This document shows, piece after piece, positions 1-6,856 of a stretch of 9,593 nucleotides of DNA; the stretch's first letter is position 1; the number at the start of each line of letters is the position of its first letter. The stretch is from an uncultured Bacteroidota bacterium. Its GTDB lineage: Bacteria > Bacteroidota > Bacteroidia > Chitinophagales > Chitinophagaceae. Under the pieces are notes generated by a model. The model searched no databases and was not told the DNA's origin. It saw nothing but the letters and a program-made list of their open reading frames with translations. The stretch lies in the NCBI GenBank assembly GCA_903912435.1, contig CAIWHI010000561.1, positions 1 to 9,593 of the forward strand, given 5' to 3'. Made by a program: the position numbers and the translations under genes.

Positions 1-2441
1 ATACCCAAAAATGCCTGCGCGTAAGCGGTAAGCACAATGACCTTGAGGAAGTAGGCGTAGATACCTACCACCATACCATGTTCGAGATGCTGGGCAACTG
101 GAGCTTTGGCGATTATTTCAAAAAGGATGCAATAGAATGGAGCTGGGAACTGCTCACCACGGTTTATGGCATCCCTAAAGACAAGCTTTATGTCACCGTC
201 TTCAAAGGCGACCCTAACGAAAACCTCCCTATGGACGAGGAAGCCTACAACTACTGGAAAGCACTGGTGGCCGAAGACCGCATCCTGATGGGCAACAAAA
301 AAGACAATTTCTGGGAAATGGGCGATACCGGCCCATGTGGCCCATGCTCCGAAATACATGTTGACTGCCGCACCGAAGAAGAAAAACTATTGGTGCCCGG
401 CAAAGACCTGGTAAATGCCGACCACCCACAGGTAATAGAAATATGGAATAATGTATTCATGCAGTTCAACCGTATGAAGGATGGCAGTCTTGTGCCGTTG
501 CCGGCAAAACACGTGGATACAGGGATGGGCCTTGAAAGGCTGGTAAGGGTGCTGCAAAACAAACAAAGCAATTACGATACCGACCTTTTTAGTGGCTCCA
601 TAGCAGCTATTGAGCATATTACAGGCCGTAAATACAGCTATACCGACAGTAAAAAAGATGTTGCCTTCCGTGTACTGTCAGACCATATCAGGGCTATTGG
701 GTTTACCATAGCCGATGGCCAGTTACCGTCTAACACTGGTGCGGGTTATGTTATCCGCCGCATATTGCGCAGGGCAGTAAGGTATTATTATTCTTACCTC
801 GACTTTAAGCAGCCGTTGCTTTACCGCCTCATGCCGGTATTGGCAAAGCAATTTGAGCACGTATTCCCCGAGTTGCACAAACAGCTGGACCTTGTAGTAA
901 AAGTGGTAAAAGAAGAGGAAGACGCATTTTTGAGAACCCTGGAGAAGGGCCTGAAAAAGATTGACGATATCATTACCCATACCCTCCAAAGCAATTCAAA
1001 AGTCATCAATGGTACTGCTGCTTTTGAACTCTATGATACCTTCGGCTTCCCTATAGACCTTACCAGACTCATAGGTAGCGAAAATGGCCTGCACGTAGAC
1101 GAGGCCACTTTCGAAAAAGAAATGCACCAGCAAAAAAGCCGTAGTCGTGCCGCCACCTCGCTCGATACCGACGATTGGGTAGTGCTGCGTGAAACAACTG
1201 CTACCAATTTTGTGGGTTACCACCATCTTGAAGCCGATGCTCAGGTTCTCAAATACCGCCGGGTATCTGCCAAGGGTAAGGAATCATATCAGGTAGTACT
1301 CGATACCACGCCTTTCTATGCCGAAAGCGGTGGCCAGGTAGGCGACAGGGGCGAACTTATTTTCCCCAACGACAGTATAAAAATAATAGATACCAAAAAA
1401 GAAGATGGCCTTACCATCCACTTTACCGATACCCTGCCCGAGAATATCAGTGCCCCGGTGCATGCAAGGGTTGATGGTACGCTAAGGACACATACCACCA
1501 TCCACCATAGTGCCACCCACCTGCTCCATGCAGCCCTCAGGGATGTATTGGGAACCCATGTGGCACAAAAAGGTTCGCTGGTAAACGAAGACAGGCTGCG
1601 TTTCGACTTCTCCCACTTCTCAAAAGTTACCGATGAAGAGATAAGCCGCATAGAAGCCATTGTAAATGATAAGATAAGGGAAAATGTACCGGTAGTCATC
1701 CGTGAGATGGCCAAGGATGAGGCAGTGGCGCTTGGTGCTATGGCCTTGTTTGGCGAGAAGTATGGCAATATTGTTCGTGTGGTTATCATGGACCCCGAAT
1801 ATTCCATAGAGCTATGCGGGGGTACCCATGTAGGCTCCACAGGCCAATTGGGCTTTTTCAAAATACTAAGCGAAGGCGCAGTAGCCGCAGGTGTGCGCAG
1901 GATGGAAGCCGTGAGCGGAAAAGCCGCCGAAGAATTCATCAATAGCCAACTGGAGCTGATAGGCAATATCAAAACCCAGTTGAAGAACCCTAAAGACATC
2001 GTCAAGTCGATAGACAAACTGCAGGAAGAAAAGGCAGCCCTAGAAAAACACGTAGAGCACCTGGAAGCCCGCCTGTTGGTAGGGGTGCGTAACGAGCTGC
2101 TCACAAAAGATGAAATCATCAACCAGGTATCCTTCCTTGGCCAGATAGTATCAGTAGGTAGTGCCGACATACTCAAAAAACTCTGCCTCGACCTCAAGAA
2201 CCACCTCAACGACCATGTAATAGTGCTTTGTGCCAATATAGATGGTAAGCCCTTTGTAGCCGTAGGTATAGACGAAAAAGTAAATGCCGCCCGTAGCCTC
2301 GATGCCGGTAAAATAATAAAGGAAATAGTAGCCCCCCTAAGAAAAGGCGGCGGCGGTGGCCAAAAAACCCTCGCAACCGCCGGTGGCCAGGACGCATCAA
2401 ACCTGCAAACCGTAATTGATAAGGTAAGGGGAATGATTTAA
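1..2441 (+). CDS. alaS: Alanine--tRNA ligase, 5'-truncated by the window edge
   Basis: Alanyl-tRNA synthetase attaches alanine to tRNA-Ala in the cytosol and hydrolyses mischarged Ser/Gly-tRNA-Ala. The frame is open from base 3 and already codes for family sequence (TQKCLRVSGKHNDLEEVG) before the first ATG at 78, so that ATG is internal and the true start lies outside. By comparison with the E. coli protein about 65 residues are missing; 812 codons are present. Visible in order: the class II catalytic core (HTMFEMLGNWSFGDYFK, GPCGPCSEIH, WNNVFMQFNR, motif 3 DTGMGLERL), the tRNA-recognition helices, the editing domain with zinc-site motifs HSATH (codons at 1506-1520) and CGGTH (1815-1829), a coiled coil (about 1980-2090), and the C-Ala domain ending in the glycine-rich RKGGGGGQKTLATAGG. 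All expected motifs are intact. It ends at a hairpin terminator and faces the next genes convergently. Confidence 0.98.
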   Translation, partial: TQKCLRVSGKHNDLEEVGVDTYHHTMFEMLGNWSFGDYFKKDAIEWSWELLTTVYGIPKDKLYVTVFKGDPNENLPMDEEAYNYWKALVAEDRILMGNKKDNFWEMGDTGPCGPCSEIHVDCRTEEEKLLVPGKDLVNADHPQVIEIWNNVFMQFNRMKDGSLVPLPAKHVDTGMGLERLVRVLQNKQSNYDTDLFSGSIAAIEHITGRKYSYTDSKKDVAFRVLSDHIRAIGFTIADGQLPSNTGAGYVIRRILRRAVRYYYSYLDFKQPLLYRLMPVLAKQFEHVFPELHKQLDLVVKVVKEEEDAFLRTLEKGLKKIDDIITHTLQSNSKVINGTAAFELYDTFGFPIDLTRLIGSENGLHVDEATFEKEMHQQKSRSRAATSLDTDDWVVLRETTATNFVGYHHLEADAQVLKYRRVSAKGKESYQVVLDTTPFYAESGGQVGDRGELIFPNDSIKIIDTKKEDGLTIHFTDTLPENISAPVHARVDGTLRTHTTIHHSATHLLHAALRDVLGTHVAQKGSLVNEDRLRFDFSHFSKVTDEEISRIEAIVNDKIRENVPVVIREMAKDEAVALGAMALFGEKYGNIVRVVIMDPEYSIELCGGTHVGSTGQLGFFKILSEGAVAAGVRRMEAVSGKAAEEFINSQLELIGNIKTQLKNPKDIVKSIDKLQEEKAALEKHVEHLEARLLVGVRNELLTKDEIINQVSFLGQIVSVGSADILKKLCLDLKNHLNDHVIVLCANIDGKPFVAVGIDEKVNAARSLDAGKIIKEIVAPLRKGGGGGQKTLATAGGQDASNLQTVIDKVRGMI

Positions 2442-2462
2442 GGGATAATTTAATTGACATTG

Positions 2463-2505
2463 AAAAGGCATGACTCACGAATTGTGGGGGTTGTGCCTTT
2501 TTTTT
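2463..2505 (+). terminator. Rho-independent terminator of alaS, possibly two-way
   Basis: AAAAGGCA (2463-2470) pairs with TGCCTTTT (2494-2501), with an inner CTCAC/GTGGG stem, and runs into a T tract at 2498-2505. It lies 21 bases after the alaS stop. On the minus strand the same hairpin ends in TTTT, so it may also stop transcripts of the convergent DUF3108 gene. Confidence 0.8.
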
Positions 2506-2551
2506 GTTGTGGGGGTGTCTGAATGCCTTCAAAGAAGGAGTTTTATTGTCC

Positions 2552-2584
2552 GTTCCGGATGTCGTTGTAGTAACATCACGGAAC
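2552..2584. repeat. Imperfect inverted repeat between convergent genes
   Basis: GTTCCG (2552-2557) pairs with CGGAAC (2579-2584), and GATG (2558-2561) pairs with CATC (2574-2577) around one bulged A, with a 12-base loop. It sits just past the stop of the minus-strand DUF3108 gene. No T tract follows on either strand, so it may be an mRNA 3'-end stabilising hairpin or part of a terminator rather than a classic intrinsic terminator. Confidence 0.45.
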
Positions 2585-2592
2585 AACGTTGC

Positions 2593-3390
2593 TTACTTCT
2601 TCACCTCACCTTCAAATGGATTGCGGAGGTTCTCGAACTCCATGAGGTCTACTTTAATACTGCCTACCGCTATAGGGCTTTCCACCCTCAAGGGTAGGTG
2701 GTCTTCATCATCACTTACCCATACAGTCATTTTTTCGCCACCCGAGAAGATGGTACCTTCTATTAGTAGCGGGGCTATTTTTATGGCACTATACGTACCC
2801 ATTTTAGTCTTTATTACCTCCTTGCCCATGTACTTGATGTAGAGGTTATATACCTTATCATCCAAAAACATATCGAAGGGTATCTTGTCGCCGGGGTGGT
2901 ATTTGTTGTAGTCAATATTCCGGGCATAATAAATGGCCGATAGCACATCCTGTGTGCAACGCGGTATGGTATAGGTTTTATTATTGCTGTTGGCAAAGCC
3001 TCTTTTATGGTTGAAGGTAATGTCCTGGTCTATTTTAATAGCACCTTCGCTTACGTCCCTTACAAACCTTAGTGGCAGCATGGTTTCTTTGTCCACATAG
3101 GTTTCATACCTGTCCTTAACCTTGAAAAACCATTCGTAGGTGTGGGCAGTTTTGCCATCGCCGGTAATGTGGTATACCTTTTGGTTATTCATCTCCTCAG
3201 ATGCCACATTGAAGTGTACATTCCCGGCATTTATCCATACAAAGTTGAGATTATAATATACCCTGAAAACCAGTTGCTCGCCTTCCTTAAAGCTGGTATT
3301 TCTTGCCGAACAAAAGTCGTTTTGTGCCCCGGCATGGGTTGGAACCAGGATGAAAAGCACAAAAAGCAACAGGTTCTTAAGTCTCAACAT
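2593..3390 (-). CDS. Secreted DUF3108 domain protein
   Basis: 265 aa. The N-terminus is a clear signal peptide: basic start (MLRLKN), hydrophobic core (LLLFVLFILVP) and an AGAQ-ND cleavage site near residue 23, so the product should be periplasmic or outer-membrane facing. The rest reads as a DUF3108 protein, a beta-rich family common in Bacteroidota and Proteobacteria with no settled biochemical role. Typical family phrases are the N-terminal FKEGEQLVFRVYYNLNFVWINAG, the middle DVLSAIYYAR and the late VWVSDDEDHLPLRVES. The length is normal for the family. It lies 31 bp downstream of the flippase-like gene on the same strand and is probably co-transcribed, which suggests but does not prove a joint envelope role. 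A near-consensus -7 box (GATTTTTG on the minus strand, 3413-3420) could give it its own promoter. Its transcript converges on that of alaS. Confidence 0.88.
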   Translation of the reverse strand: MLRLKNLLLFVLFILVPTHAGAQNDFCSARNTSFKEGEQLVFRVYYNLNFVWINAGNVHFNVASEEMNNQKVYHITGDGKTAHTYEWFFKVKDRYETYVDKETMLPLRFVRDVSEGAIKIDQDITFNHKRGFANSNNKTYTIPRCTQDVLSAIYYARNIDYNKYHPGDKIPFDMFLDDKVYNLYIKYMGKEVIKTKMGTYSAIKIAPLLIEGTIFSGGEKMTVWVSDDEDHLPLRVESPIAVGSIKVDLMEFENLRNPFEGEVKK

Positions 3391-3421
3391 TTGTGAAATT
3401 AAATTATTGATACAAAAATCA

Positions 3422-4369
3422 CTAATCCTGACGTAATAATCTCCTACTAAAAATTAAAATACTCCCAATAATAGACGGAACGATCAAATTTAACATCCAT
3501 ATACCAGTTGAGGCGGCTACAATGCCTAAAGTGTTGTTAGAATAATGGCTAAACAAGTAAATACTTACTGTACCTCTAATGCCTAATTCGGTAAGAGCTA
3601 TAGAAGGAATGACAGCCATGACCCAGAAAAAGAGGGAAACCATAAAAAATGCATCTGCCGGGGCAATATCAACCTGTAGCCATACAAGCAGTAAAATAAA
3701 CTGTATAGTGTAAACTATAAACCGCAGGTAGGATAGCCCTAGAATAAGCACCTGGCCATGCGTGTTGAACCGGTTGATGAGCCTGCCATATATGACAAAC
3801 CTACGCAACCAGCTAAACCTGGCAAACCAGGGCAACCAATTATCGAAACGCCAATAGGCAATTGCTATAAGCAATGCAAGTATAGCGGCAAAACCTAGGC
3901 CTATCCATTCATATGTGCCACCAAAAGCCAAGCAATAAAACACCAACCCCAGAAAACCAAAAAAGTAAACGGCTGATAACTGGGCCATTATAGCCATAAG
4001 CGAGACATTGATAAACCTGAATGTGTGCCGCCGGCCCAGGTAAAGTATTCGTGCAGGGTATTCGCCCACACGGTTTGGAGTGACGATGGAGAACGCTATA
4101 CCGGCAAGATAGCTGGCGAATGCCCTGCGATAGGTGATCGGTTGCACAGAGCGGGTAAGTACATACCAGCGGTAAGCCTCAAGCGATGTATTGGCAAACA
4201 TAAGTAGTATAGTGGCTATCAAAATACCTATATGGCCGGTTTGGGACCATGTATTTTTATCGATTGTTGATAGTTGTTTGCTGACCTGACCATAGATATT
4301 CCATAACAGGAAAATTGAAATTATTGCCCCTGCAATGTAATTAACCCATATTTTGGTACTTTTGTGCAC
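3422..4369 (-). CDS. Flippase-like integral membrane protein (LPG synthase TM family)
   Basis: 315 aa with seven to eight hydrophobic segments (about residues 7-25, 46-62, 84-96, 122-148, 153-172, 213-232, 240-258, 279-306). It matches the lysylphosphatidylglycerol synthetase transmembrane family (PF03706), the flippase half of MprF. Diagnostic motifs are EAYRW (64-68), TPNRVGEYPAR (97-107) and ALTELGIRG (258-266). The soluble aminoacyl-transferase domain of MprF is absent, so lysyl-lipid synthesis is not implied; a lipid or polyprenyl-lipid translocation role is an inference from the family. The start is a GTG within the palindrome GTGCAC. A TAA lies upstream in frame with no ATG or TTG between, and the next in-frame ATG (residue 57) would remove the first membrane segment, so the GTG is the best start. 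It probably forms an operon with the downstream DUF3108 gene and is divergent from ruvC. Confidence 0.85.
   Translation of the reverse strand: MHKSTKIWVNYIAGAIISIFLLWNIYGQVSKQLSTIDKNTWSQTGHIGILIATILLMFANTSLEAYRWYVLTRSVQPITYRRAFASYLAGIAFSIVTPNRVGEYPARILYLGRRHTFRFINVSLMAIMAQLSAVYFFGFLGLVFYCLAFGGTYEWIGLGFAAILALLIAIAYWRFDNWLPWFARFSWLRRFVIYGRLINRFNTHGQVLILGLSYLRFIVYTIQFILLLVWLQVDIAPADAFFMVSLFFWVMAVIPSIALTELGIRGTVSIYLFSHYSNNTLGIVAASTGIWMLNLIVPSIIGSILIFSRRLLRQD
4357..4364 (+). promoter_or_regulatory. Bacteroidota -7 element upstream of ruvC
   Basis: TACTTTTG matches the TAnnTTTG consensus exactly. No convincing -33 TTTG is visible at 19-21 bases upstream. If it is used, transcription would begin around 4370, after the GTG at 4364, which favours the TTG at 4385 as the ruvC start. 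The element lies inside the first codons of the divergent membrane-protein gene. Confidence 0.5.
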
Positions 4370-4384
4370 TATAAATACTACCGT

Positions 4385-4963
4385 TTGAAAGATAACCAGA
4401 TAATTTTAGGAGTAGACCCAGGTACATTGGTGATGGGTTATGGACTTATCTCGGTTAACAAAAGTAAGGTAACATTGGTAGAAATGGGCGTATTGCAGCT
4501 ATCTAAGCATAAAGATCATGCTGAGCGATTGCAACTGATTTTCCAGAAGATGGAAACACTTATCAAATTTCACCAGCCAACGGCAGTAGCTATTGAGGCC
4601 CCATTCTTTGGGAAGAATGTGCAGAGTATGCTGAAACTGGGCCGGGCGCAGGGTGTGGCAATAGCAGCAGCCATGAATAATGGACTACATGCTGCAGAGT
4701 ATGCACCCAGGAAAGTAAAACAGTCGATAACCGGACGGGGTAATGCAACCAAAGAACAGGTGCTGAATATGCTGCAGCATATACTGAAGATAGAGGGCGA
4801 TGTGCGGTTTATGGATGCTACCGATGCTGTGGCTGTGGCCCTCTGCCATCATTACCAGGGGCGCACTGCAGCTCTAAAGGCAGATACCCAACCAAAAACC
4901 AAGGCGAAGAAAGCAAATAGCTGGGAATCATTTATAGCTATGAATCCTGATAGGATAAAATGA
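4385..4963 (+). CDS. ruvC: Crossover junction endodeoxyribonuclease RuvC
   Basis: RuvC cuts Holliday junctions after RuvAB branch migration in recombinational repair, in the cytosol, as a Mg-dependent dimer. The RNase H-like fold and catalytic carboxylates are visible: GVDPGT (first Asp), IEAPFFGKN (Glu) and DATDA (two Asp), spaced as in the E. coli protein (D7, E66, D138, D141). Other family stretches are KLGRAQGVAI and the YAPRKVKQSITGRGNATK basic region. The tail is a lysine-rich linker plus SWESFIAMNPDRIK, as I recall from Bacteroidota RuvC proteins. There is no ATG in frame between the upstream TGA (4316-4318) and the conserved core. Candidates are GTG at 4364 (199 aa) and TTG at 4385 (192 aa). 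I prefer the TTG because a -7 promoter element overlaps the GTG and family members usually have only a few residues before IILGVDPG. It is divergent from the membrane-protein gene. Confidence 0.95.
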   Translation: MKDNQIILGVDPGTLVMGYGLISVNKSKVTLVEMGVLQLSKHKDHAERLQLIFQKMETLIKFHQPTAVAIEAPFFGKNVQSMLKLGRAQGVAIAAAMNNGLHAAEYAPRKVKQSITGRGNATKEQVLNMLQHILKIEGDVRFMDATDAVAVALCHHYQGRTAALKADTQPKTKAKKANSWESFIAMNPDRIK

Positions 4964-4968
4964 TTAAT

Positions 4969-5012
4969 AGGAACGTTGATTAAACATTAGACTATATTTA
5001 ATCAACGTTCCT
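4969..5012. repeat. Long perfect inverted repeat between ruvC and the response regulator
   Basis: Sixteen bases at 4969-4984 (AGGAACGTTGATTAAA) pair perfectly with 4997-5012 around a 12-base loop. It begins 5 bases after the ruvC stop. No T tract follows on the plus strand, and none is clear on the minus strand, so it is not a textbook terminator. It could still end or stabilise ruvC mRNA, or be a protein-binding palindrome upstream of the regulator gene. Confidence 0.75.
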
Positions 5013-5109
5013 TAGCATAAATTCTATTAAATTTTACACTTAATTTAGCCATTCACAATAGAAGTGTTATATTAGCAGGGGATTTTATTATCAAAGGTTA
5101 CTTAATCTT

Positions 5110-5808
5110 ATGTCGCAACCTAAAGTAAAGATACTATTAGTGGAAGATGACCCGGTTTTAGGGTATGTAGTAAAAGACTTTTTACAAAAGCAAGACTACG
5201 ATGTTTCCCATTGTACAGATGGGGATGTGGCATGGCACCAGTTCATGAAAAATATTTATGACATATGCCTGCTCGACATTATGCTGCCCGGTAAAAAGGA
5301 CGGCATGGAACTAGCCAATAGCATTCGTAAAAAGAATGAAAACATACCTATTATCATGCTCACATCCAAGAATATGGATAATGACAAGATAGCGGGCTTT
5401 GAAAGCGGTGCCGATGATTATGTTACCAAGCCATACAATCTGCATGAGTTATTATTGAGGATACAGGTGTTTCTGAAAAGGAGTAAAAAGAAAGAAGACG
5501 AAGGGCCGGTAATATTTAAAATTGGCGACCTCGATTTCGATTATACCAATCTGGTTTTGCGCAACGATAAGGTGGAACATCAACTTACCCAACGCGAGGC
5601 TGACCTGGTTCGCTACCTGTGCCTTAATGCCAACCGTGTATTGAAACGTGACGAAATACTGATGAACGTGTGGGGTAAGGACGATTATTTCCTGGGCAGG
5701 AGTATGGACGTATTCATTACTAAAGTGCGTAAGTACCTAAAATCACAAAACGCCGCCAAATTGCAGACTATACATGGTATTGGGTTTAAGTTTAATTACA
5801 ACCCTTAA
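5110..5808 (+). CDS. OmpR/PhoB-family DNA-binding response regulator, orphan
   Basis: 232 aa two-domain regulator. Receiver domain, residues about 6-122: acidic pocket E12-D13-D14, phospho-acceptor D56 (LLDIMLPG), T85 (IIMLTSK), switch residue Y104 and K107 (GADDYVTKPY). Winged-helix DNA-binding domain, about 130-230: LTQREADLVRYL, then VWGKDDYFLGRSMDVFITKVRKYL as the recognition helix region, then the wing TIHGIGFKFN. All phosphorylation residues are intact, so it should be switched by a sensor kinase. No kinase gene is in the window. The overall layout resembles Bacteroides RprY, but I would not assign the name. ATG at 5110 is the natural start; an AAAGG at 5093-5097 is rather far to be a good ribosome site. 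No exact TAnnTTTG box is seen upstream (closest TAAATTTT), so transcription may come from ruvC or an atypical promoter. Confidence 0.93.
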   Translation: MSQPKVKILLVEDDPVLGYVVKDFLQKQDYDVSHCTDGDVAWHQFMKNIYDICLLDIMLPGKKDGMELANSIRKKNENIPIIMLTSKNMDNDKIAGFESGADDYVTKPYNLHELLLRIQVFLKRSKKKEDEGPVIFKIGDLDFDYTNLVLRNDKVEHQLTQREADLVRYLCLNANRVLKRDEILMNVWGKDDYFLGRSMDVFITKVRKYLKSQNAAKLQTIHGIGFKFNYNP

Positions 5809-5840
5809 AAATTCAAAAGTAAAAATTCAAAATTCAAAAG
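5809..5840. repeat. Short AT-rich direct repeats after the response regulator
   Basis: Three copies of an AATTCAAAA-like unit lie directly after the stop codon (AAATTCAAAAG, AAAATTCAAA, ATTCAAAAG). A related but poorer AT-rich stretch occurs at about 8001-8033, upstream of metH. No function can be read from it. Confidence 0.5.
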
Positions 5841-5873
5841 CCGAGAGGGAATATGCCTTTGATTTAGGCTTTT
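5836..5873 (+). terminator. Weak hairpin upstream of the main terminator
   Basis: AAAAGCC (5836-5842) pairs with GGCTTTT (5867-5873) with a 24-base loop. It may be an auxiliary terminator of the response regulator gene, but the long loop and lack of a longer T tract make it weak. Confidence 0.3.
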
Positions 5874-5881
5874 AAAAAGAT

Positions 5882-5924
5882 AAAAAGGGGCAAGGTTTCG
5901 ATAGTCGAACCCTTGCCCTTTTTT
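5882..5924. terminator. Strong bidirectional Rho-independent terminator
   Basis: A 20-bp stem (5882-5901 with 5905-5924, one G-U pair and one mismatch) closes a 3-base TAG loop. The plus strand ends in TTTTTT (5919-5924) and the minus strand in TTTTT (complement of 5882-5886). It ends the plus-strand response regulator transcript and probably also the convergent minus-strand two-gene transcript. Confidence 0.92.
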
Positions 5925-6039
5925 AAGCTTTTTAGCTTGTAACTTAGGTTTTATAATAGAATATGTATGTGAATGCTTATGTTAATTTTATAATGCTCTA
6001 ATTCGATTTTTGGATAATAAATATCGTAAAATTAGTGTC

Positions 6040-6057
6040 AAGTTAGCGTTCTAACTT
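6040..6057 (-). repeat. Small hairpin over the stop codon of the 115 aa gene
   Basis: AAGTTAG (6040-6046) and CTAACTT (6051-6057) form a 7-bp stem with a 4-base loop that includes the stop codon at 6043-6045. No T tract follows directly in the minus direction, so it is a possible mRNA-end structure only. Confidence 0.4.
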
Positions 6058-6390
6058 CCATGTACTAGCTTCGATTAATAAGGCTAAATTACCAGTTGTA
6101 AGTATGGGATTTAGTAAATTCCTGAAAAAGAAATGAGATGTTGTATTATCTGTATTTACTTTAAAACTATTATCACCTTTTCTAGAATATAAGGCGATTA
6201 AATCCCCTTTTTTAACAGATTTATCAGGAAACCAATAAGCATCACGAACGCTACTTGAAAACTTTGTTTCAGAATTCATTTTAGTTGTAAACACTAAATA
6301 TTTACCAATATCACAGTCTTCCTTTACAATGAAGACAATTCGCTCTTCTAATGTCCCTCTTTCCTTTATTTCGTTGATTTCAAGTTTCAT
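6043..6390 (-). CDS. Uncharacterised 115 aa protein
   Basis: I cannot assign a function. The protein has no signal peptide or membrane segment, is charged (many K, E, D) and looks beta-rich: alternating hydrophobics in RIVFIVKEDCDIGKYLVFTT, a WFPDKSVKKGDLIALYSRKG stretch and an aromatic C-terminal part with SHFFF and a late TW near the end. I recall similar small proteins in varied bacteria, but this is memory, not a search. Its ATG is 2 bp after the stop of the upstream 139 aa gene, so the two are surely co-transcribed and probably translationally coupled. The coding DNA is much more AT-rich than its neighbours (sampled 60-base lines 6121-6180 and 6241-6300 hold 15 and 17 G+C, against 34 in alaS line 481-540 and 35 in metH line 7141-7200). 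This suggests acquired DNA. Confidence 0.75.
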   Translation of the reverse strand: MKLEINEIKERGTLEERIVFIVKEDCDIGKYLVFTTKMNSETKFSSSVRDAYWFPDKSVKKGDLIALYSRKGDNSFKVNTDNTTSHFFFRNLLNPILTTGNLALLIEASTWKLER

Positions 6391-6392
6391 TG

Positions 6393-6812
6393 TTATTTCT
6401 TAAATTTAAAAATTATACCGCCAACGAGTAATGCGAACCCAACTATGCCGAGAATAGTAGCTAATGTACCATCAGTCTTTATGTAATTACATGCAAGTCC
6501 AATAAGTATACCTCCAATAGTGGTGCCTACGATATATAAATTTTCTGCATGTTTAGATTTGCTAAGTTTTTCGTCTAAAATACTTTTTTCTGTAAATACA
6601 GTATAAAATTTATCACGATAAGGTTCTAATTCCCTTATTTTCGATTCTTTTTTATCAAGGTCATTTAAAATTAGCTTCTGTGTGCCGGTTTGTGACAATT
6701 CTTCTGTTGTAAGCCCTCTAATAAGACCTCCATACGCATCGGAACTTTTATTTTCCGATTCAGAATTAGGTTGTAATTGACCTTTTGCTTCGTCTTTATT
6801 ATCCAGCACCAT
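6393..6812 (-). CDS. Uncharacterised coiled-coil protein with two C-terminal membrane segments
   Basis: 139 aa, no family I can name. Residues 1-30 are polar, Ser/Asn/Glu-rich and likely disordered. Residues about 50-90 are a charged helix with heptad-like spacing (LDKKESKIRELEPYRDKFY, then KSILDEKLSKSK). Residues about 92-111 and 116-135 are two hydrophobic, glycine-rich membrane helices split by a short polar turn (KTDG), and the end is basic (KFKK). With no signal peptide, the long N-terminal part is expected in the cytoplasm, anchored by a hairpin in the inner membrane. It is the first gene of the pair with the 115 aa protein. A TAG lies in frame upstream, so ATG 6812 is the first possible ATG. 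It may be expressed from the promoter at 6826-6856 with a very short leader, or by coupling to a 12-codon ORF. The coding DNA is AT-rich (16 G+C in 6601-6660). Confidence 0.78.
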   Translation of the reverse strand: MVLDNKDEAKGQLQPNSESENKSSDAYGGLIRGLTTEELSQTGTQKLILNDLDKKESKIRELEPYRDKFYTVFTEKSILDEKLSKSKHAENLYIVGTTIGGILIGLACNYIKTDGTLATILGIVGFALLVGGIIFKFKK

Positions 6813-6850
6813 TAGAACATTTTGACAAAAATACCACTATTTAGTTTCAT
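6812..6850 (-). CDS. Possible 12-residue leader ORF with strong ribosome site
   Basis: ATG at 6850 opens a 12-codon frame (MKLNSGIFVKMF) whose TAA shares one base with the ATG of the 139 aa gene (TAATG), the usual geometry of translational coupling. AGGAG stands 7 bases before its ATG, whereas the 139 aa gene has no ribosome site of its own. Against it: a good promoter motif lies inside this frame, and so short an ORF can arise by chance. Confidence 0.3.
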   Translation of the reverse strand: MKLNSGIFVKMF

Positions 6851-6856
6851 AATAAA
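6826..6856 (-). promoter_or_regulatory. Bacteroidota-type promoter of the two-gene cassette
   Basis: On the minus strand TATTTTTG (6826-6833) matches TAnnTTTG exactly, and TTTA (6853-6856), one base off the -33 TTTG, sits 19 bases upstream. Transcription would begin about 6820, giving a leader of under ten bases before the ATG at 6812. Confidence 0.55.

Noticed and set aside
78..80. ATG at 78 as the start of alaS
   Set aside because: The frame is open to the window edge and the upstream codons encode conserved AlaRS sequence (SGKHNDLEEVG), so this Met is internal.
1316..2236. 306-codon open frame antisense to alaS
   Set aside because: It lies wholly within the alaS coding region, has a Ser/Arg/Trp-rich composition typical of a reading shadow, and shows no recognisable domain.
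2470..2842. Plus-strand open frames of 75 and 112 codons after alaS
   Set aside because: They start inside the alaS terminator region and overlap the DUF3108 gene on the other strand; no family resemblance.
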